Assembly: GCA_009668975.1 (NCBI GenBank)
Contig: SBEG01000016.1
Location: 25,647 to 89,646, forward strand
Direction: 5' to 3'
Source of the DNA: Deltaproteobacteria bacterium
GTDB taxonomy: Bacteria; Desulfobacterota; Desulfuromonadia; Geobacterales; Geobacteraceae
DNA: 64,000 nucleotides
The position numbers and the translations under genes were made by a program. This document shows, piece by piece, positions 52,913 to 61,382 of the stretch. How positions within the stretch are numbered: position 1 is the stretch's first letter; each line of letters starts with the position of its first letter. The notes below the pieces were generated by a model that made no database searches, had not been told where the DNA came from, and was given only the letters and a program-made list of their open reading frames with translations.

Positions 52913-53398
52913 ATGCCGATGCCGTGCCATCTCACCATGGAAGGCGAAAAGCAAGGAAAGATCGACGGTTCCTGTGAAATGCAAGGTCGGGAGGGAAGCA
53001 TACTCGTCTATGAACTACAGCATAATGTCCATATGCCGCGTGACCCCCATTCGGGGTTGCCTACCGGCAAGCGTGTCCACGACCCCTTCACCATAGTCAA
53101 GCAGATTGACAAGAGTTCTCCCAAGCTTTTTCAAGCCCTGTGCACAGGGGAACATATGAAGAATGTCACCCTCAAGTTTTATCGCATAACCAAGCAGGGG
53201 ACTGAGGAGCATTACTACACCACGACCCTCGAAGACGCCATAGTGGTCAGTTATCATCCCAATATCCCCACAACGTTGACTTCGGCAAACGATCCTTATG
53301 GCCACATGGAGGTAGTCTCCTTCACTTACAAGAAGATCAAGATGACGTGGGAACCAAGCGGAATAGAGGCCGAAGACTCCTGGATGACACCAAGATAA
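52913..53398 (+). CDS. hcp: Hcp-family type VI secretion tube/effector protein
   Basis: The protein has 161 residues with AAAGGAGGG before the ATG. It matches Hcp: CHLTMEGEKQGKIDGSC opening, the LVYELQHNVHMPRD segment, PFTIVKQIDKSSPKLFQALCTG, and a C-terminal YKKIKMTWE. Hcp rings stack into the T6SS tube and can carry effectors. No other T6SS structural gene is in the window, so it is an orphan hcp whose machine is encoded elsewhere. Three small genes follow on the same strand, an arrangement typical of effector/immunity cargo. Confidence 0.9.
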   Translation: MPMPCHLTMEGEKQGKIDGSCEMQGREGSILVYELQHNVHMPRDPHSGLPTGKRVHDPFTIVKQIDKSSPKLFQALCTGEHMKNVTLKFYRITKQGTEEHYYTTTLEDAIVVSYHPNIPTTLTSANDPYGHMEVVSFTYKKIKMTWEPSGIEAEDSWMTPR

Positions 53399-53434
53399 CT
53401 ATGTTCAAGCACGAAATATATGGAGGGGGTCAAG

Positions 53435-53848
53435 ATGCCGACAGGAGAGCTATCGTACGGTCCGAGCTTCTTCACATTGACGACATTTGCTTCCAGGCGT
53501 CGCAGCATGACTCTGGATAGTGCGGTAAGAGCTGGAGAATTGACTCGTAAGGTGACGATGCCGGCTATATCCACGGCATTACTGCCTTATTCAATCGGAG
53601 TAGTCGGCAGTGCAAGCATTCTTGCGGGGCCGCCACTAGGTGTTGCCGGCAGATTGGCTGTTACCAAAGGTTCATTGCTGTATGCCTCTGGTATGACTAT
53701 GGCAGGAACGCCAGCAGGACAAGAATTATTGAATGCTTCAACTGCCATTCTGAGTAGTTTTGGAAACCCGCCAAGTCAACCCATGAGTTTCATAGAATCG
53801 GCAGCGCTTTTCTATGCCGTATATGGGGACTGGAAGAAGCCATGGTAA
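53435..53848 (+). CDS. Small hydrophobic-segment protein downstream of hcp (candidate effector)
   Basis: The protein has 137 residues from the ATG at 53435, preceded by GGAGGGGG. A polar, basic N-terminus (TFASRRRSMTLDSAVRAGE) is followed by Gly/Ala-rich hydrophobic segments (about 52-75 and 85-105) that could insert in a membrane, and an aromatic tail (ALFYAVYGDWKKPW). The position after hcp suggests a secreted membrane-active effector. No known toxin motif was recognised. It overlaps the next gene (CCATGGTAA). Confidence 0.55.
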   Translation: MPTGELSYGPSFFTLTTFASRRRSMTLDSAVRAGELTRKVTMPAISTALLPYSIGVVGSASILAGPPLGVAGRLAVTKGSLLYASGMTMAGTPAGQELLNASTAILSSFGNPPSQPMSFIESAALFYAVYGDWKKPW

Positions 53849-54015
53849 AAAGATATTATTCACGGATTGCCTCCTTTCTAGTTGTTATTATCGGTTTTTT
53901 GATCTGTCCGCCAAAATCGGTATCATTTGATAATTTGGTTTATTCTGGCAAGACGCTGACAGCGCTGGGGATGTTGTTATTAGCCTACTACCTATGGAAT
54001 TTGAGAAAAAAATGA
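53842..54015 (+). CDS. 57-residue membrane protein, candidate immunity protein
   Basis: The ORF starts at the ATG at 53842, overlapping the previous stop by 7 bp. Two TM segments (about 8-22 and 37-52) are flanked by basic residues (MVKRYYSR, NLRKK). Small two-TM proteins encoded directly after membrane-active effectors often protect the producer. There is no family hit by eye, and translation probably depends on coupling. Confidence 0.55.
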   Translation: MVKRYYSRIASFLVVIIGFLICPPKSVSFDNLVYSGKTLTALGMLLLAYYLWNLRKK

Positions 54016-54113
54016 ATTAGCTACCTCTCATCAGAGCAACGTTTGTTTGCTGAGCACGTGGCCGATAATGATCTGGAAGGAATTCACCGGCAGGGAATCA
54101 AGAGAGGCAAGTT

Positions 54114-54608
54114 ATGCGAATCGGATGGGCAGTAATTTTCGGTTTCATGCTTTTGCTATTTTATGAAGGAACGATTGCCAACGCCGTTGTTGGTCCTGTC
54201 AAAAACCAGCTGACGCCGGAAGTCTCAATAGTCCTGGCGGAATTCGGCCTCTTCAATCCTCTTGATTCAGGGGAGCAGGTATTTATCCCCAGCCGAATAG
54301 TCCCACATAATGAGAACCAGAGGTACGGCTGGATAGTCTTTCTTGACACAAAAAAACCAACAATCAAATGGCGGGAGGAGTTCACACTACCGGCTGCTCC
54401 TGCAATCTGGGATAGTGCTGAGACGCAAGGCAGCCAATCCATTTCCGAGGACAAGCGAGTGTCCATTCTGAATAAAGAGGTGGAGCCGCAGCAGGGTTTG
54501 ATTTCACATAGCTGGACGGTTGCGCCTGGTGACCCGAAAGGTCGTTACATCATACGCGTCATAATCGAAAATCGCCTGGAGGAGGTTTTTGAGTTTGACG
54601 TTTACTGA
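54114..54608 (+). CDS. Exported protein of the hcp cassette
   Basis: The protein has 164 residues. A signal peptide (1-23, MLLLFYEGTIANA) indicates export to the periplasm. The mature part is a beta-sandwich-like domain (VSIVLAEFGLFNP, RYGWIVFLDTKK, a terminal GRYIIRVIIENRLEEVFEFDVY). It resembles, weakly, DUF3859-type proteins. As a periplasmic product beside a candidate effector, it may be a second immunity factor. It is followed by a strong terminator at 54715, which closes the cassette. Confidence 0.65.
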   Translation: MRIGWAVIFGFMLLLFYEGTIANAVVGPVKNQLTPEVSIVLAEFGLFNPLDSGEQVFIPSRIVPHNENQRYGWIVFLDTKKPTIKWREEFTLPAAPAIWDSAETQGSQSISEDKRVSILNKEVEPQQGLISHSWTVAPGDPKGRYIIRVIIENRLEEVFEFDVY

Positions 54609-54714
54609 TCAAGTAACAGCCATATTAAACATAGGTTTCTGATGCAGAGATTTATGTATTTATGCCCCCCCCACAACCACAGAACAACTGCCATTGGCGC
54701 AGGGAAGCGGAGAC

Positions 54715-54750
54715 AAAGAAACCCGCCTCCTGAGGGAGGCGGGTTTCTTT
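54715..54750 (+). terminator. Terminator closing the hcp cassette
   Basis: A 16-bp perfect stem (AAAGAAACCCGCCTCC region paired with GGAGGCGGGTTTCTTT) with a 4-base loop. It works on both strands. Confidence 0.92.
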
Positions 54751-54857
54751 ACAATGAATGAACGACGTTACTAACGCATACTTCCTCGCCAGACCATAAA
54801 TGGCACTACAAAAGAAGAAATGGTACGTGCACCGCTAATTCTCCCCCTCTTTGTATA

Positions 54858-54990
54858 TCAGAATGCAGTACGCAAGATCTGCAGCACCTCATCCTTGCCA
54901 ATGGGAGACAGAATGCCCAGATTCCCGTTTCCCACGGCTTTCCCGGCAATAACTTCCAGGTCTTCTTCTTTGACGCCCGCCTCACGGGGG
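54858..54990 (-). pseudogene. C-terminal fragment of an iron-containing alcohol dehydrogenase
   Basis: The minus strand reads PREAGVKEEDLEVIAGKAVG, NGNLGILSPIGKDEVLQIL and RTAF with a stop at 54858. This matches the end of Fe-ADH proteins (GVKEEDL...A...NP...EDVxxILRxAF). Everything upstream of it is missing and replaced by a MITE-like repeat at 55038. Confidence 0.6.
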
Positions 54991-55037
54991 TTCGAGACCC
55001 AAATCTTGCTCCTGTGAAACAACCTACCGGGGTTATA

Positions 55038-55155
55038 CCAATTCCAGATCAAAGATGATCTCAAGGCAGTGATGATTGAAGATGCGAGGCGTACTGAAGA
55101 GTACGTTGAGCCGCTGAAGACAAGCCAACGCAGAGAGGGCCTTGATCTGGAATTG
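55038..55155. repeat. MITE-like element with inverted ends, copy B
   Basis: The left end CCAATTCCAGATCAAAG and the right end CTTGATCTGGAATTG are inverted repeats of about 15 bp; the centre is about 85 bp with an inner hairpin (GTACTGAAGAGTAC). It has no coding capacity. A shorter relative is at 55642 and a decayed one at 52645. Confidence 0.75.
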
Positions 55156-55159
55156 AAAT

Positions 55160-55540
55160 TCAGACCGGGTCGTCGGGGAAAGATACTATCAAGCCATAGG
55201 TGTCTCCGATGAAGGTCGCGGGGAGGATCCGCAAGGTGACCAGGCGGGCTTCCTGGCTGTTTTCACCCCGCAGAAGGCAGTACAACTGATACCTGAGGCC
55301 GAAGGGTGTCAGCAGTTCGTTCTCGGCATAGCCACCAGCAACACCAATCTTCAACTTTGTTGCCGGGACCAGGAACAAATCCCCTACCCTTGAGCCCTGC
55401 TCCTGATGACCTTGCCGCACATTGTCCAGTTCCGTCCACTGACAGCACAAATTCCAGACCCTCTCAGTCATCAGGACCTGGCAACAAAACCCTGCTGCAG
55501 CGGCTTCTTCGGTAACGTCAACGAGTCGAGCTTCGCGCAT
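55160..55540 (-). CDS. Hypothetical protein, DUF6573-like
   Basis: The protein has 126 residues with GTAGGAGGAC before the ATG. REARLVDVTEEAAAAGFCC followed by a hydrophobic core and FLVPATKLKIGVAGGYAENE recalls small proteins (DUF6573, from memory) common on mobile elements and plasmids. The function is unknown. It is flanked by MITE-like repeats on both sides (55038-55155 and 55642-55700), and its stop is 5 bp from the first. Confidence 0.6.
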   Translation of the reverse strand: MREARLVDVTEEAAAAGFCCQVLMTERVWNLCCQWTELDNVRQGHQEQGSRVGDLFLVPATKLKIGVAGGYAENELLTPFGLRYQLYCLLRGENSQEARLVTLRILPATFIGDTYGLIVSFPDDPV

Positions 55541-55641
55541 GGCTTTGTCCTCCTACTCTGAATGTACCAAGCAAAAGCAGGAAGACAACTATTTCTTTTC
55601 ACCGGTGTAGCTGAGGAGAGCTACGGTCAAGCGCTTTTAAA

Positions 55642-55700
55642 CCAATTCCAGAGCAAGGATGATCTCAAGGAGCCGAAGACGAGCCAACGCCTGGAATTGG
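55642..55700. repeat. MITE-like element, short copy C
   Basis: CCAATTCCAGAGCAAGGATG on the left and CCTGGAATTGG on the right, with only about 60 bp in total. It is a deletion derivative of the 118-bp copy at 55038 and ends 3 bp from the stop codon of the efflux outer-membrane gene. Confidence 0.7.
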
Positions 55701-55702
55701 AG

Positions 55703-57088
55703 TTACAATTTCATGGTCCCTCCGAGTGCCTGATAAAGCGTCATGCAGTTTTTGAGCTGGCCCAATCGGGAATCAGCAAGCGCTCTTTCGGCATCTCGCC
55801 GGCTCTCCTGTGCATCCAGCCATGCCTGCAGCGCCGTTGCTCCCGAGCGATAACGAATTTCAGCGAGTTCCTCAGCCTTTCTTGCCAATGTCAAAGACTC
55901 CTCCGTCTGCTTGACCTCCTCGGCAAAGTTGCTGCGAGCGGACAGGGCATTCTCGACCTCGGTCAGTGCGGAATAGAGTGTCTGCCTGAAGGTAACCACC
56001 GCTTCCTCATAGTCGGCCTGAGCGATCTCCACATCCAATTTCATGGTATTCCATTGCAGGAAAGGCAGCGACAAGCCGGCACCCAATACCGCGTAGGGAT
56101 TTCTGATAATATCGACAAGACTGGTACTGCTCGTGCCAAGGGATCCGGTGAGAGAGAAGCTTGGATAGTAACTGGCACGGGTAGTATCTACACTTGCCAG
56201 ATATTTTTTCAGCCGTAATTCCGCGGCCTGAAGATCAGGCCGTTGGGCAAGAAGGCTGGCGGGCAGACCGGCAGCAACTTCCGGCAGTGATCCGGATGGC
56301 AGGTGCTGCAGTTCCGGCAGCCTGTTTTCCGGAGACTGATCGAAGAGAATCGCCAAACCGTTGCGTGCTTCGGTCAGCTGCTGCTGAAGCTGCGTCAGTT
56401 GGGCCTTCTGACTGACAATTGTCTGCCGGGCCTGAACCTTGTCCAAAGAAGAAACAGCTCCAGCGTCATATTTCACCTCCACCAGTTCCAGAACTTTCCC
56501 GGCATTGGCAATGCTCGCTTCAACCGAAGAGATCCGGTCATTAAGATAGGCGATGGTCCAGTAGCTCGTGGCTGCCGTCCCGACCAAAGTCAAAGCGGTG
56601 CTCCGACGATCAAACTCGGTTGCTTCAGCCTCCCATTTGCTAGCCTCACGGGCACTGGCCAACTTCCCCCAGAGATCAATTTCATAACTTGCCGTGGCAG
56701 TGGCGCCACTAGATTTGGTATCCCGGTGACTGTTAAGGTCGCGATTCAGGCTGCTGTTGACAGTGGCAGAGACGCTTGGAGTCAGATTTGTATTCGTAAG
56801 CCTGGATGAGAGCTGCGCCCGTTTTACCTTTATCGTGGCTGCCGCCAGGTTGTTGTTGGTCTTGAGCGCCCGCTCGATCAGCTCGCTCAGGGTTGGATCA
56901 TTGAAATCCCGCCACCACTGTTCTTTCGTGGCAACGGACGAGCCGGTGACGCTTGGTTCCTGCCATTGTTGCGGCAGCGACACCTCCGGCCGGGCATACT
57001 GGCTTCGGGGCAGGAGACCGCTGCATCCGCCCAGCGCCAGAGAAGCAATTAGTACGAGGGGGTATCTGAAAATGAAATCCCGTGTCAT
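55703..57088 (-). CDS. NodT-family outer-membrane efflux lipoprotein
   Basis: The protein has 461 residues from the ATG at 57088, preceded by GGAGTAGG. A lipoprotein signal ends in LALGGC near residue 21. Two OEP repeats of long helices form the TolC-like channel (WWRDFNDPTLSELIERALKTN, ... TEVENALSARSNF, YRSGATALQAWLDAQESRRDAE). It makes the outer-membrane exit duct for the MacA-MacB pump encoded just upstream with 7 bp between. The extension to 57169 has no ribosome site. Confidence 0.93.
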   Translation of the reverse strand: MTRDFIFRYPLVLIASLALGGCSGLLPRSQYARPEVSLPQQWQEPSVTGSSVATKEQWWRDFNDPTLSELIERALKTNNNLAAATIKVKRAQLSSRLTNTNLTPSVSATVNSSLNRDLNSHRDTKSSGATATASYEIDLWGKLASAREASKWEAEATEFDRRSTALTLVGTAATSYWTIAYLNDRISSVEASIANAGKVLELVEVKYDAGAVSSLDKVQARQTIVSQKAQLTQLQQQLTEARNGLAILFDQSPENRLPELQHLPSGSLPEVAAGLPASLLAQRPDLQAAELRLKKYLASVDTTRASYYPSFSLTGSLGTSSTSLVDIIRNPYAVLGAGLSLPFLQWNTMKLDVEIAQADYEEAVVTFRQTLYSALTEVENALSARSNFAEEVKQTEESLTLARKAEELAEIRYRSGATALQAWLDAQESRRDAERALADSRLGQLKNCMTLYQALGGTMKL

Positions 57089-57095
57089 GATGAAC

Positions 57096-59144
57096 CTACT
57101 CCCGTGCCAGCGATTCGATCGGGTCCAGCCGCGCCGCATTGCGCGCCGGCAGGAAGCCGAAGATGACACCGATCAGTGATGAACAAAGAAATGCCGAGAC
57201 AATGGACATGATTGAAAACTGCATGGCGAAGCTGGTCACGAACAGGGAGAACACCTTGCCGACCCCCCAGGAGCAGACGATGCCGATCATCCCCCCCAGG
57301 AGACAAACCAGGACCGACTCTATGAGGAATTGCTGCATGATGTCCTCCTGACGTGCTCCAACCGCCATCCGGATGCCGATCTCGTGGGTTCGCTCCGTCA
57401 CCGATACCAGCATGATGTTCATGACGCCGATGCCGCCAACTATGAGGGATATGACGGCAATCGCCGAAATCATCAGCTTCAGTGTTGTGGTGGTTTTGTT
57501 AATGGTCTTCATGATGCTGTCGCTGCTGTTCGTGTAAAAGTCCTTGCGGCTGTGACGCTGCGTGATCAGCTTTGTGATGCTCTGCTCCGCAATCTGGTTG
57601 GAGATGCCGTCCTTGACACGAACCGTAATGAAACTGAAATACTGCTGCCCCAGCAAGCGGCTCATGGCTGAGCTGTATGGTATCCATACCTCAAGGTTCG
57701 AGCTGCCCCCCATGGGACCGTCCTTCTCCTTTGTGATGCCGATAACCCGGCACGGGAGTGATCCGATAAAAAGCACCTTGCCAATGGGGTCTTCCCTGGC
57801 GAAAAACTTCTTGCGGGTGTTCTGATCTATCACCACCACCTGGGCCTGCTGTTTCACGTCATCGGCGGTAAAGGCGATGCCGTCGGCAATTTCATACCCT
57901 TTGACCCGGAAGTACTGTTCACTTACGCCGTTTACCGAAGCATTGGCAGTCGCGCTGCGGTAGCGCAGCAGCTGGCTCCCCCCGGTCGCCGGGGAGGCAC
58001 TGTCGACGTATACCTGCGCCTTCAGAGCTTCCAGGTCGGACTGCACGAGGGTCTGGATACTGGCGGCGTCCTCGTCCCCCCAATCCTTGCCGGGGTAAAC
58101 GTCAATCACGTTCGTCCCCATGGCGCTGATGTCCCTGATGACCTTCTGTTGTGCGCCCTGCCCCAGCGCCACCACCGAGACCACCGAAGTGATGCCGATG
58201 ATGATCCCCAGCATGGTCAGCAGGGTCCGCATGCGGTGCGAGAGCATGGCGATCAGGGCCATCTTGAAAGCCTCGGCAAAGCGCCCCCAGTTGGCCCGGA
58301 GAGGTCGCTGAAAAACAGCCATCTCGCCGACGTCCTCGAAAGCCTCCTTGTGCGGCGTAGCGCTGCTACGCCTCCGCGGGGCTTCCTGCGGGTGCGACGA
58401 TCTGACTGCTTTTGAGCAACCTGAGGAGAGTGCGGTTGAAGCATTGCGGTATATTTTGTTATTTGCCTCGTCCCTGATTATCATGCCGTCGCTGATCTCG
58501 ATGATTCGTTCGGCGTGGCGTGCCACCTGCTGATCGTGGGTGACCAGGATGATGGTGTGACCATTGGCATGCAGTTCATGCAGGACGGCCATCATTTCCT
58601 TGCCGCTCTTGCTGTCCAGAGCGCCGGTCGGTTCATCGGCCAGAATGACGTCACCACCATTCATCAGCGCCCTGGCAATACTTACCCGCTGCTGCTGCCC
58701 GCCGGAAAGCTGGTTGGGGCGATGCTCACAGCGGTCGGCAAGCCCCAGCCGTTCCAAGAGCTTATGCGCCCTCTCCTGGCGTGAATGTTTTTTTATTCCT
58801 GCATAGATGGCAGGAATCTCGGCATTCTGGGTGGCGGTCAGGTGCGGCAGCAGGTGATACCGCTGGAAGATGAAACCGAAGTAGTCCCGCCTGAGACTGG
58901 CCAGTTCGTCGTCGGAGAGGCTGCCGGTCTCCCGGCCATCGATCCGATAGCTCCCCTCGCTGGGGCGGTCCAGACAGCCAAGGATATTCATCAGCGTGGA
59001 TTTACCCGAACCGGAAGCCCCAACAATGGCGACCATCTCTCCGGCATTGATGGACAGGTCAATCCCTTTGAGGACTTCAATCTGTTGATCGCCCGTTGAG
59101 AAACGACGCACCAGTCCATGTATTTCAAGTAACGGCTTTCCCAT
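57096..59144 (-). CDS. macB: MacB-type ABC transporter (ATPase fused to permease)
   Basis: The protein has 682 residues. The N-terminal ATPase has Walker A GASGSGKST (about 41-49), signature LSGGQQQRVSIARAL (about 143-157) and Walker B VILADEPTG. The C-terminal part has one TM segment (about 295-315), a large periplasmic domain and three TM segments near the end. It exports macrolides, peptides or lipoproteins with MacA and a TolC-type duct. The linker between ATPase and first TM (about residues 235-285) is unusual: it is encoded by a dispersed REP-type sequence (58302-58430) read in frame. Confidence 0.93.
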   Translation of the reverse strand: MGKPLLEIHGLVRRFSTGDQQIEVLKGIDLSINAGEMVAIVGASGSGKSTLMNILGCLDRPSEGSYRIDGRETGSLSDDELASLRRDYFGFIFQRYHLLPHLTATQNAEIPAIYAGIKKHSRQERAHKLLERLGLADRCEHRPNQLSGGQQQRVSIARALMNGGDVILADEPTGALDSKSGKEMMAVLHELHANGHTIILVTHDQQVARHAERIIEISDGMIIRDEANNKIYRNASTALSSGCSKAVRSSHPQEAPRRRSSATPHKEAFEDVGEMAVFQRPLRANWGRFAEAFKMALIAMLSHRMRTLLTMLGIIIGITSVVSVVALGQGAQQKVIRDISAMGTNVIDVYPGKDWGDEDAASIQTLVQSDLEALKAQVYVDSASPATGGSQLLRYRSATANASVNGVSEQYFRVKGYEIADGIAFTADDVKQQAQVVVIDQNTRKKFFAREDPIGKVLFIGSLPCRVIGITKEKDGPMGGSSNLEVWIPYSSAMSRLLGQQYFSFITVRVKDGISNQIAEQSITKLITQRHSRKDFYTNSSDSIMKTINKTTTTLKLMISAIAVISLIVGGIGVMNIMLVSVTERTHEIGIRMAVGARQEDIMQQFLIESVLVCLLGGMIGIVCSWGVGKVFSLFVTSFAMQFSIMSIVSAFLCSSLIGVIFGFLPARNAARLDPIESLARE
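58302..58430. repeat. REP-type dispersed sequence inserted in frame in macB
   Basis: The stretch contains the hairpin GGCGTAGC-GCT-GCTACGCC (58354-58372) and phrases such as GGTCGCTGAAAAACAGCC and CTGACTGCTTTTGAGCAACC that recur as intergenic repeats in Geobacter-like genomes (from memory). It has inserted without breaking the frame and now codes for an Arg/Ser/Pro-rich linker. Confidence 0.6.
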
Positions 59145-59146
59145 GG

Positions 59147-60343
59147 CTAGCGTCTCCCTGATGGAGGGGGCATAGTGCTCGAATCTGTTTTCGGCAGGCT
59201 GGAACTGTCGCTGATGATTACTTTTTCGCCCTCTCCCAGTCCGTCCAGAACCTGAATCTGGACATTGTTGGACATGCCGGTGCGAATCGTCCGAGTTTCC
59301 GCCTGTTCTCCCACCAGCACCCTGACCGTCGTCTTTCCATCTTTCTGTTTTTCTCCGAGAGCTGAAACCGGTATGCAGAGCACCTGCTTGGCCTGATTCA
59401 GTACCACCGTCACCTGCGTTGTCATCGACACCTTGAGCTTATTGTCGGGATTCGGCACCTCGAAAAGCCCGTAATAGTAAATTGCCGAGTTGGAACTGCT
59501 GGTGCTGCCGGTTCCGGCAGTCGTCGTGGTTCCGCTTGAGACCGGACCCGGTTCGATAGCCCGCAGTTTTCCGTAATAACGGGCATCGCTGTCGCCCAGC
59601 AAAGTAAAGTAGGTCGGCAGGCCCGGCTTGACCCGGGTTACATCTGCTTCGGAAATTTTGGCCTTGACCGTCATGGTGTCCAGGGTGGCAAGGGTCAGGA
59701 TGGTCGTGGCCGACTGGTTCGATACCACGGTCTGTCCTTCTTCGGTGTCGATGGAAATGACGGTCCCGTCGATGGGAGCATGAATACGGGTATAGCCGAG
59801 GTTGGCTCTGGCCGTATCGACCGCAATGATCGCTTTCCTGATCTGCGCCTCCAGGGAGGAGATGTCATGCCGTGTGCTCTCCAGTTGCGCTTGCGCGACC
59901 TCCAGGTCGGCTCTGGAACCGGCATCCTTGGCGTTCATCCGGCTCTCTCGCTGGCAGGCCAATTCATACTGCTTCAGCAAGGCCTGCTTCGATCGTTTCT
60001 GGGCCTGCAGATTATCCACCTGCGCCTCGGCATCCTTGAGGGTATTCTGCGGCAGTACCGGGTCGATCTCCGCCAGCAGTTGCCCTTTTTTCACTTTATC
60101 ACCCAGTGCGACATGGAGGGTCTTGAGCTGTCCATTGACCTGCGCCCCAACCCCGACAGTCTTGAAAGCCTTCAGGATGCCGGTGGCGAGGACACTCTCC
60201 TCCAGGTCGAGGCGGGCTGCCGCTGCGGTAATATAGGTGATCTCCTCTGGTACAAAGAACTTCTTTGCGGCAACTGCTACGGCTGTCACCAGGAGAACTA
60301 CGCTAACGCCGATGATGAGGAGCTTTTTTTTGGGACACTTCAT
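59147..60343 (-). CDS. macA: MacA-type periplasmic adaptor (membrane fusion protein)
   Basis: The protein has 398 residues. It has an N-terminal anchor (about 8-28), a split lipoyl domain (GVGAQVNGQLKTLHVALGD and THAPIDGTVISIDTEEGQ-like segments), a long coiled-coil hairpin (about 95-180), beta-barrel and membrane-proximal domains, and a Ser/Pro-rich tail. An unusual Ser/Thr/Gly insert near 278-295 interrupts the beta-barrel. It links MacB to the outer-membrane duct. Its ATG overlaps the TetR stop (ATGA), and macB follows within 3 bp, so the operon is tightly coupled. Confidence 0.93.
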   Translation of the reverse strand: MKCPKKKLLIIGVSVVLLVTAVAVAAKKFFVPEEITYITAAAARLDLEESVLATGILKAFKTVGVGAQVNGQLKTLHVALGDKVKKGQLLAEIDPVLPQNTLKDAEAQVDNLQAQKRSKQALLKQYELACQRESRMNAKDAGSRADLEVAQAQLESTRHDISSLEAQIRKAIIAVDTARANLGYTRIHAPIDGTVISIDTEEGQTVVSNQSATTILTLATLDTMTVKAKISEADVTRVKPGLPTYFTLLGDSDARYYGKLRAIEPGPVSSGTTTTAGTGSTSSSNSAIYYYGLFEVPNPDNKLKVSMTTQVTVVLNQAKQVLCIPVSALGEKQKDGKTTVRVLVGEQAETRTIRTGMSNNVQIQVLDGLGEGEKVIISDSSSLPKTDSSTMPPPSGRR

Positions 60344-60981
60344 GACTCGCTTCCTATTCTTCGCATTGCATTGATGCCGGCCAGGGCAAACTTGACCACA
60401 TGGTCGGCGAAGGAAGTGATGTCATCAATAAGTGCCGGCATATTCTTATCCTTGGTTCGCTTGGCTATCCGCTGCATCACCATGGGTTGAACGCACATAC
60501 TGATAATACTGATCTCGCAATAATGCACCTGTTGCTCGGTGGCCTCCGGTCCCAGCAATTCACGGACCAGGGCAAGGGTCTGCTGCCGCACGGGGATCAG
60601 TTCGCTCTTCATAACTTCCTGCAACAGGCCGGTAGGGTTGATCATCTCCATCTGGGCGATGAAGAAGTCTCTATTGTTCTCGTCCGCAATGCGCCGGATC
60701 AGGGCAGTAAGTTGGCCACGCAGCCGCTCTTCAGCCGGAGCGGTTTCACTGACACCCCCATCCATCGGGTACGCCTTGAGGGACTCGCTGAAAGAATGAC
60801 GCCAGGCCTCCTGATAGAGCGCTTCCTTACTGCCGAAGTGGTAATTGACGGCAGATATATTTGCCTCCGCACGTGCGCAGATTTCGGCAACCGTGGTATC
60901 CCGAAAACCTTTTTCGATAAATACCTCACCTGCCACCGTCATCAGCCTTTCCTTCTTGGCCTCTGATTTTTTACCGGCCAT
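60340..60981 (-). CDS. TetR-family (CecR/DUF1956-like) regulator of the efflux operon
   Basis: The protein has 213 residues. The HTH is AGEVFIEKGFRDTTVAEICARA then ISAVNYHFGSKEALY. The C-terminal domain has the shape of DUF1956/CecR-type regulators, including HSFSESLKAYPMD and IAQMEMINPTG. As the first gene of tetR-macA-macB-nodT it very likely represses its own operon. A possible promoter lies upstream at 61019-61047. Confidence 0.92.
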   Translation of the reverse strand: MAGKKSEAKKERLMTVAGEVFIEKGFRDTTVAEICARAEANISAVNYHFGSKEALYQEAWRHSFSESLKAYPMDGGVSETAPAEERLRGQLTALIRRIADENNRDFFIAQMEMINPTGLLQEVMKSELIPVRQQTLALVRELLGPEATEQQVHYCEISIISMCVQPMVMQRIAKRTKDKNMPALIDDITSFADHVVKFALAGINAMRRIGSES

Positions 60982-61018
60982 AAAGTCCTCCAGATAATAA
61001 AATGCGTATTTAAAATGA

Positions 61019-61047
61019 ATGTTTGATTATTTTACATGCAAAGTCAA
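61019..61047 (-). promoter_or_regulatory. Possible promoter of the tetR-macAB-nodT operon
   Basis: On the minus strand TTGACT and AAACAT are separated by 17 bp, about 40 bp before the start. The -10 is weak. The AT-rich stretch AATCAAACATTCATT just after could contain the TetR operator but is not a perfect palindrome. Confidence 0.35.
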
Positions 61048-61225
61048 GAGGAATATTCTGGCGACCCATTAATACGCTTCTGATACGGCCTCAACAGAAT
61101 TTGCAGGTGTGACAAAGGTAGTGGATTTTGCAATAACGTCAGGGACTGGGATAGGGCGCCAACTGCGGCATTGTATTCCGATGGATGGTGAAAGGTGGCC
61201 CAGATCAGGAACCGCCCAAATATGC

Positions 61226-61253
61226 AAAAAGGGCTAGGCAAATCGCCTATCCC
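61226..61253 (-). terminator. Terminator of the crtI-like/DUF2141 operon
   Basis: On the minus strand GGGATAGGC pairs with GCCTAGCCC (one wobble) and is followed by T5. It lies 130 bp after the DUF2141 stop. The 60982-61382 gap otherwise holds only the efflux promoter region. Confidence 0.75.
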
Positions 61254-61382
61254 TCAATTTTTCTTGAAGCGGAAATGGGATGTAACCCCGCGACCTACTT
61301 GGCCCGCAAGATGGATACTTCGAGAAGCAAAGACGCAGCACTTTCCGTTTTGCCTCGTAATCAAAAACTTTCTCGAAAGGTG

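Noticed and set aside
57139..60490. Plus-strand ORFs opposite macB and macA
   Set aside because: They are shadows of the GC-rich efflux genes, lack ribosome sites and match no family.
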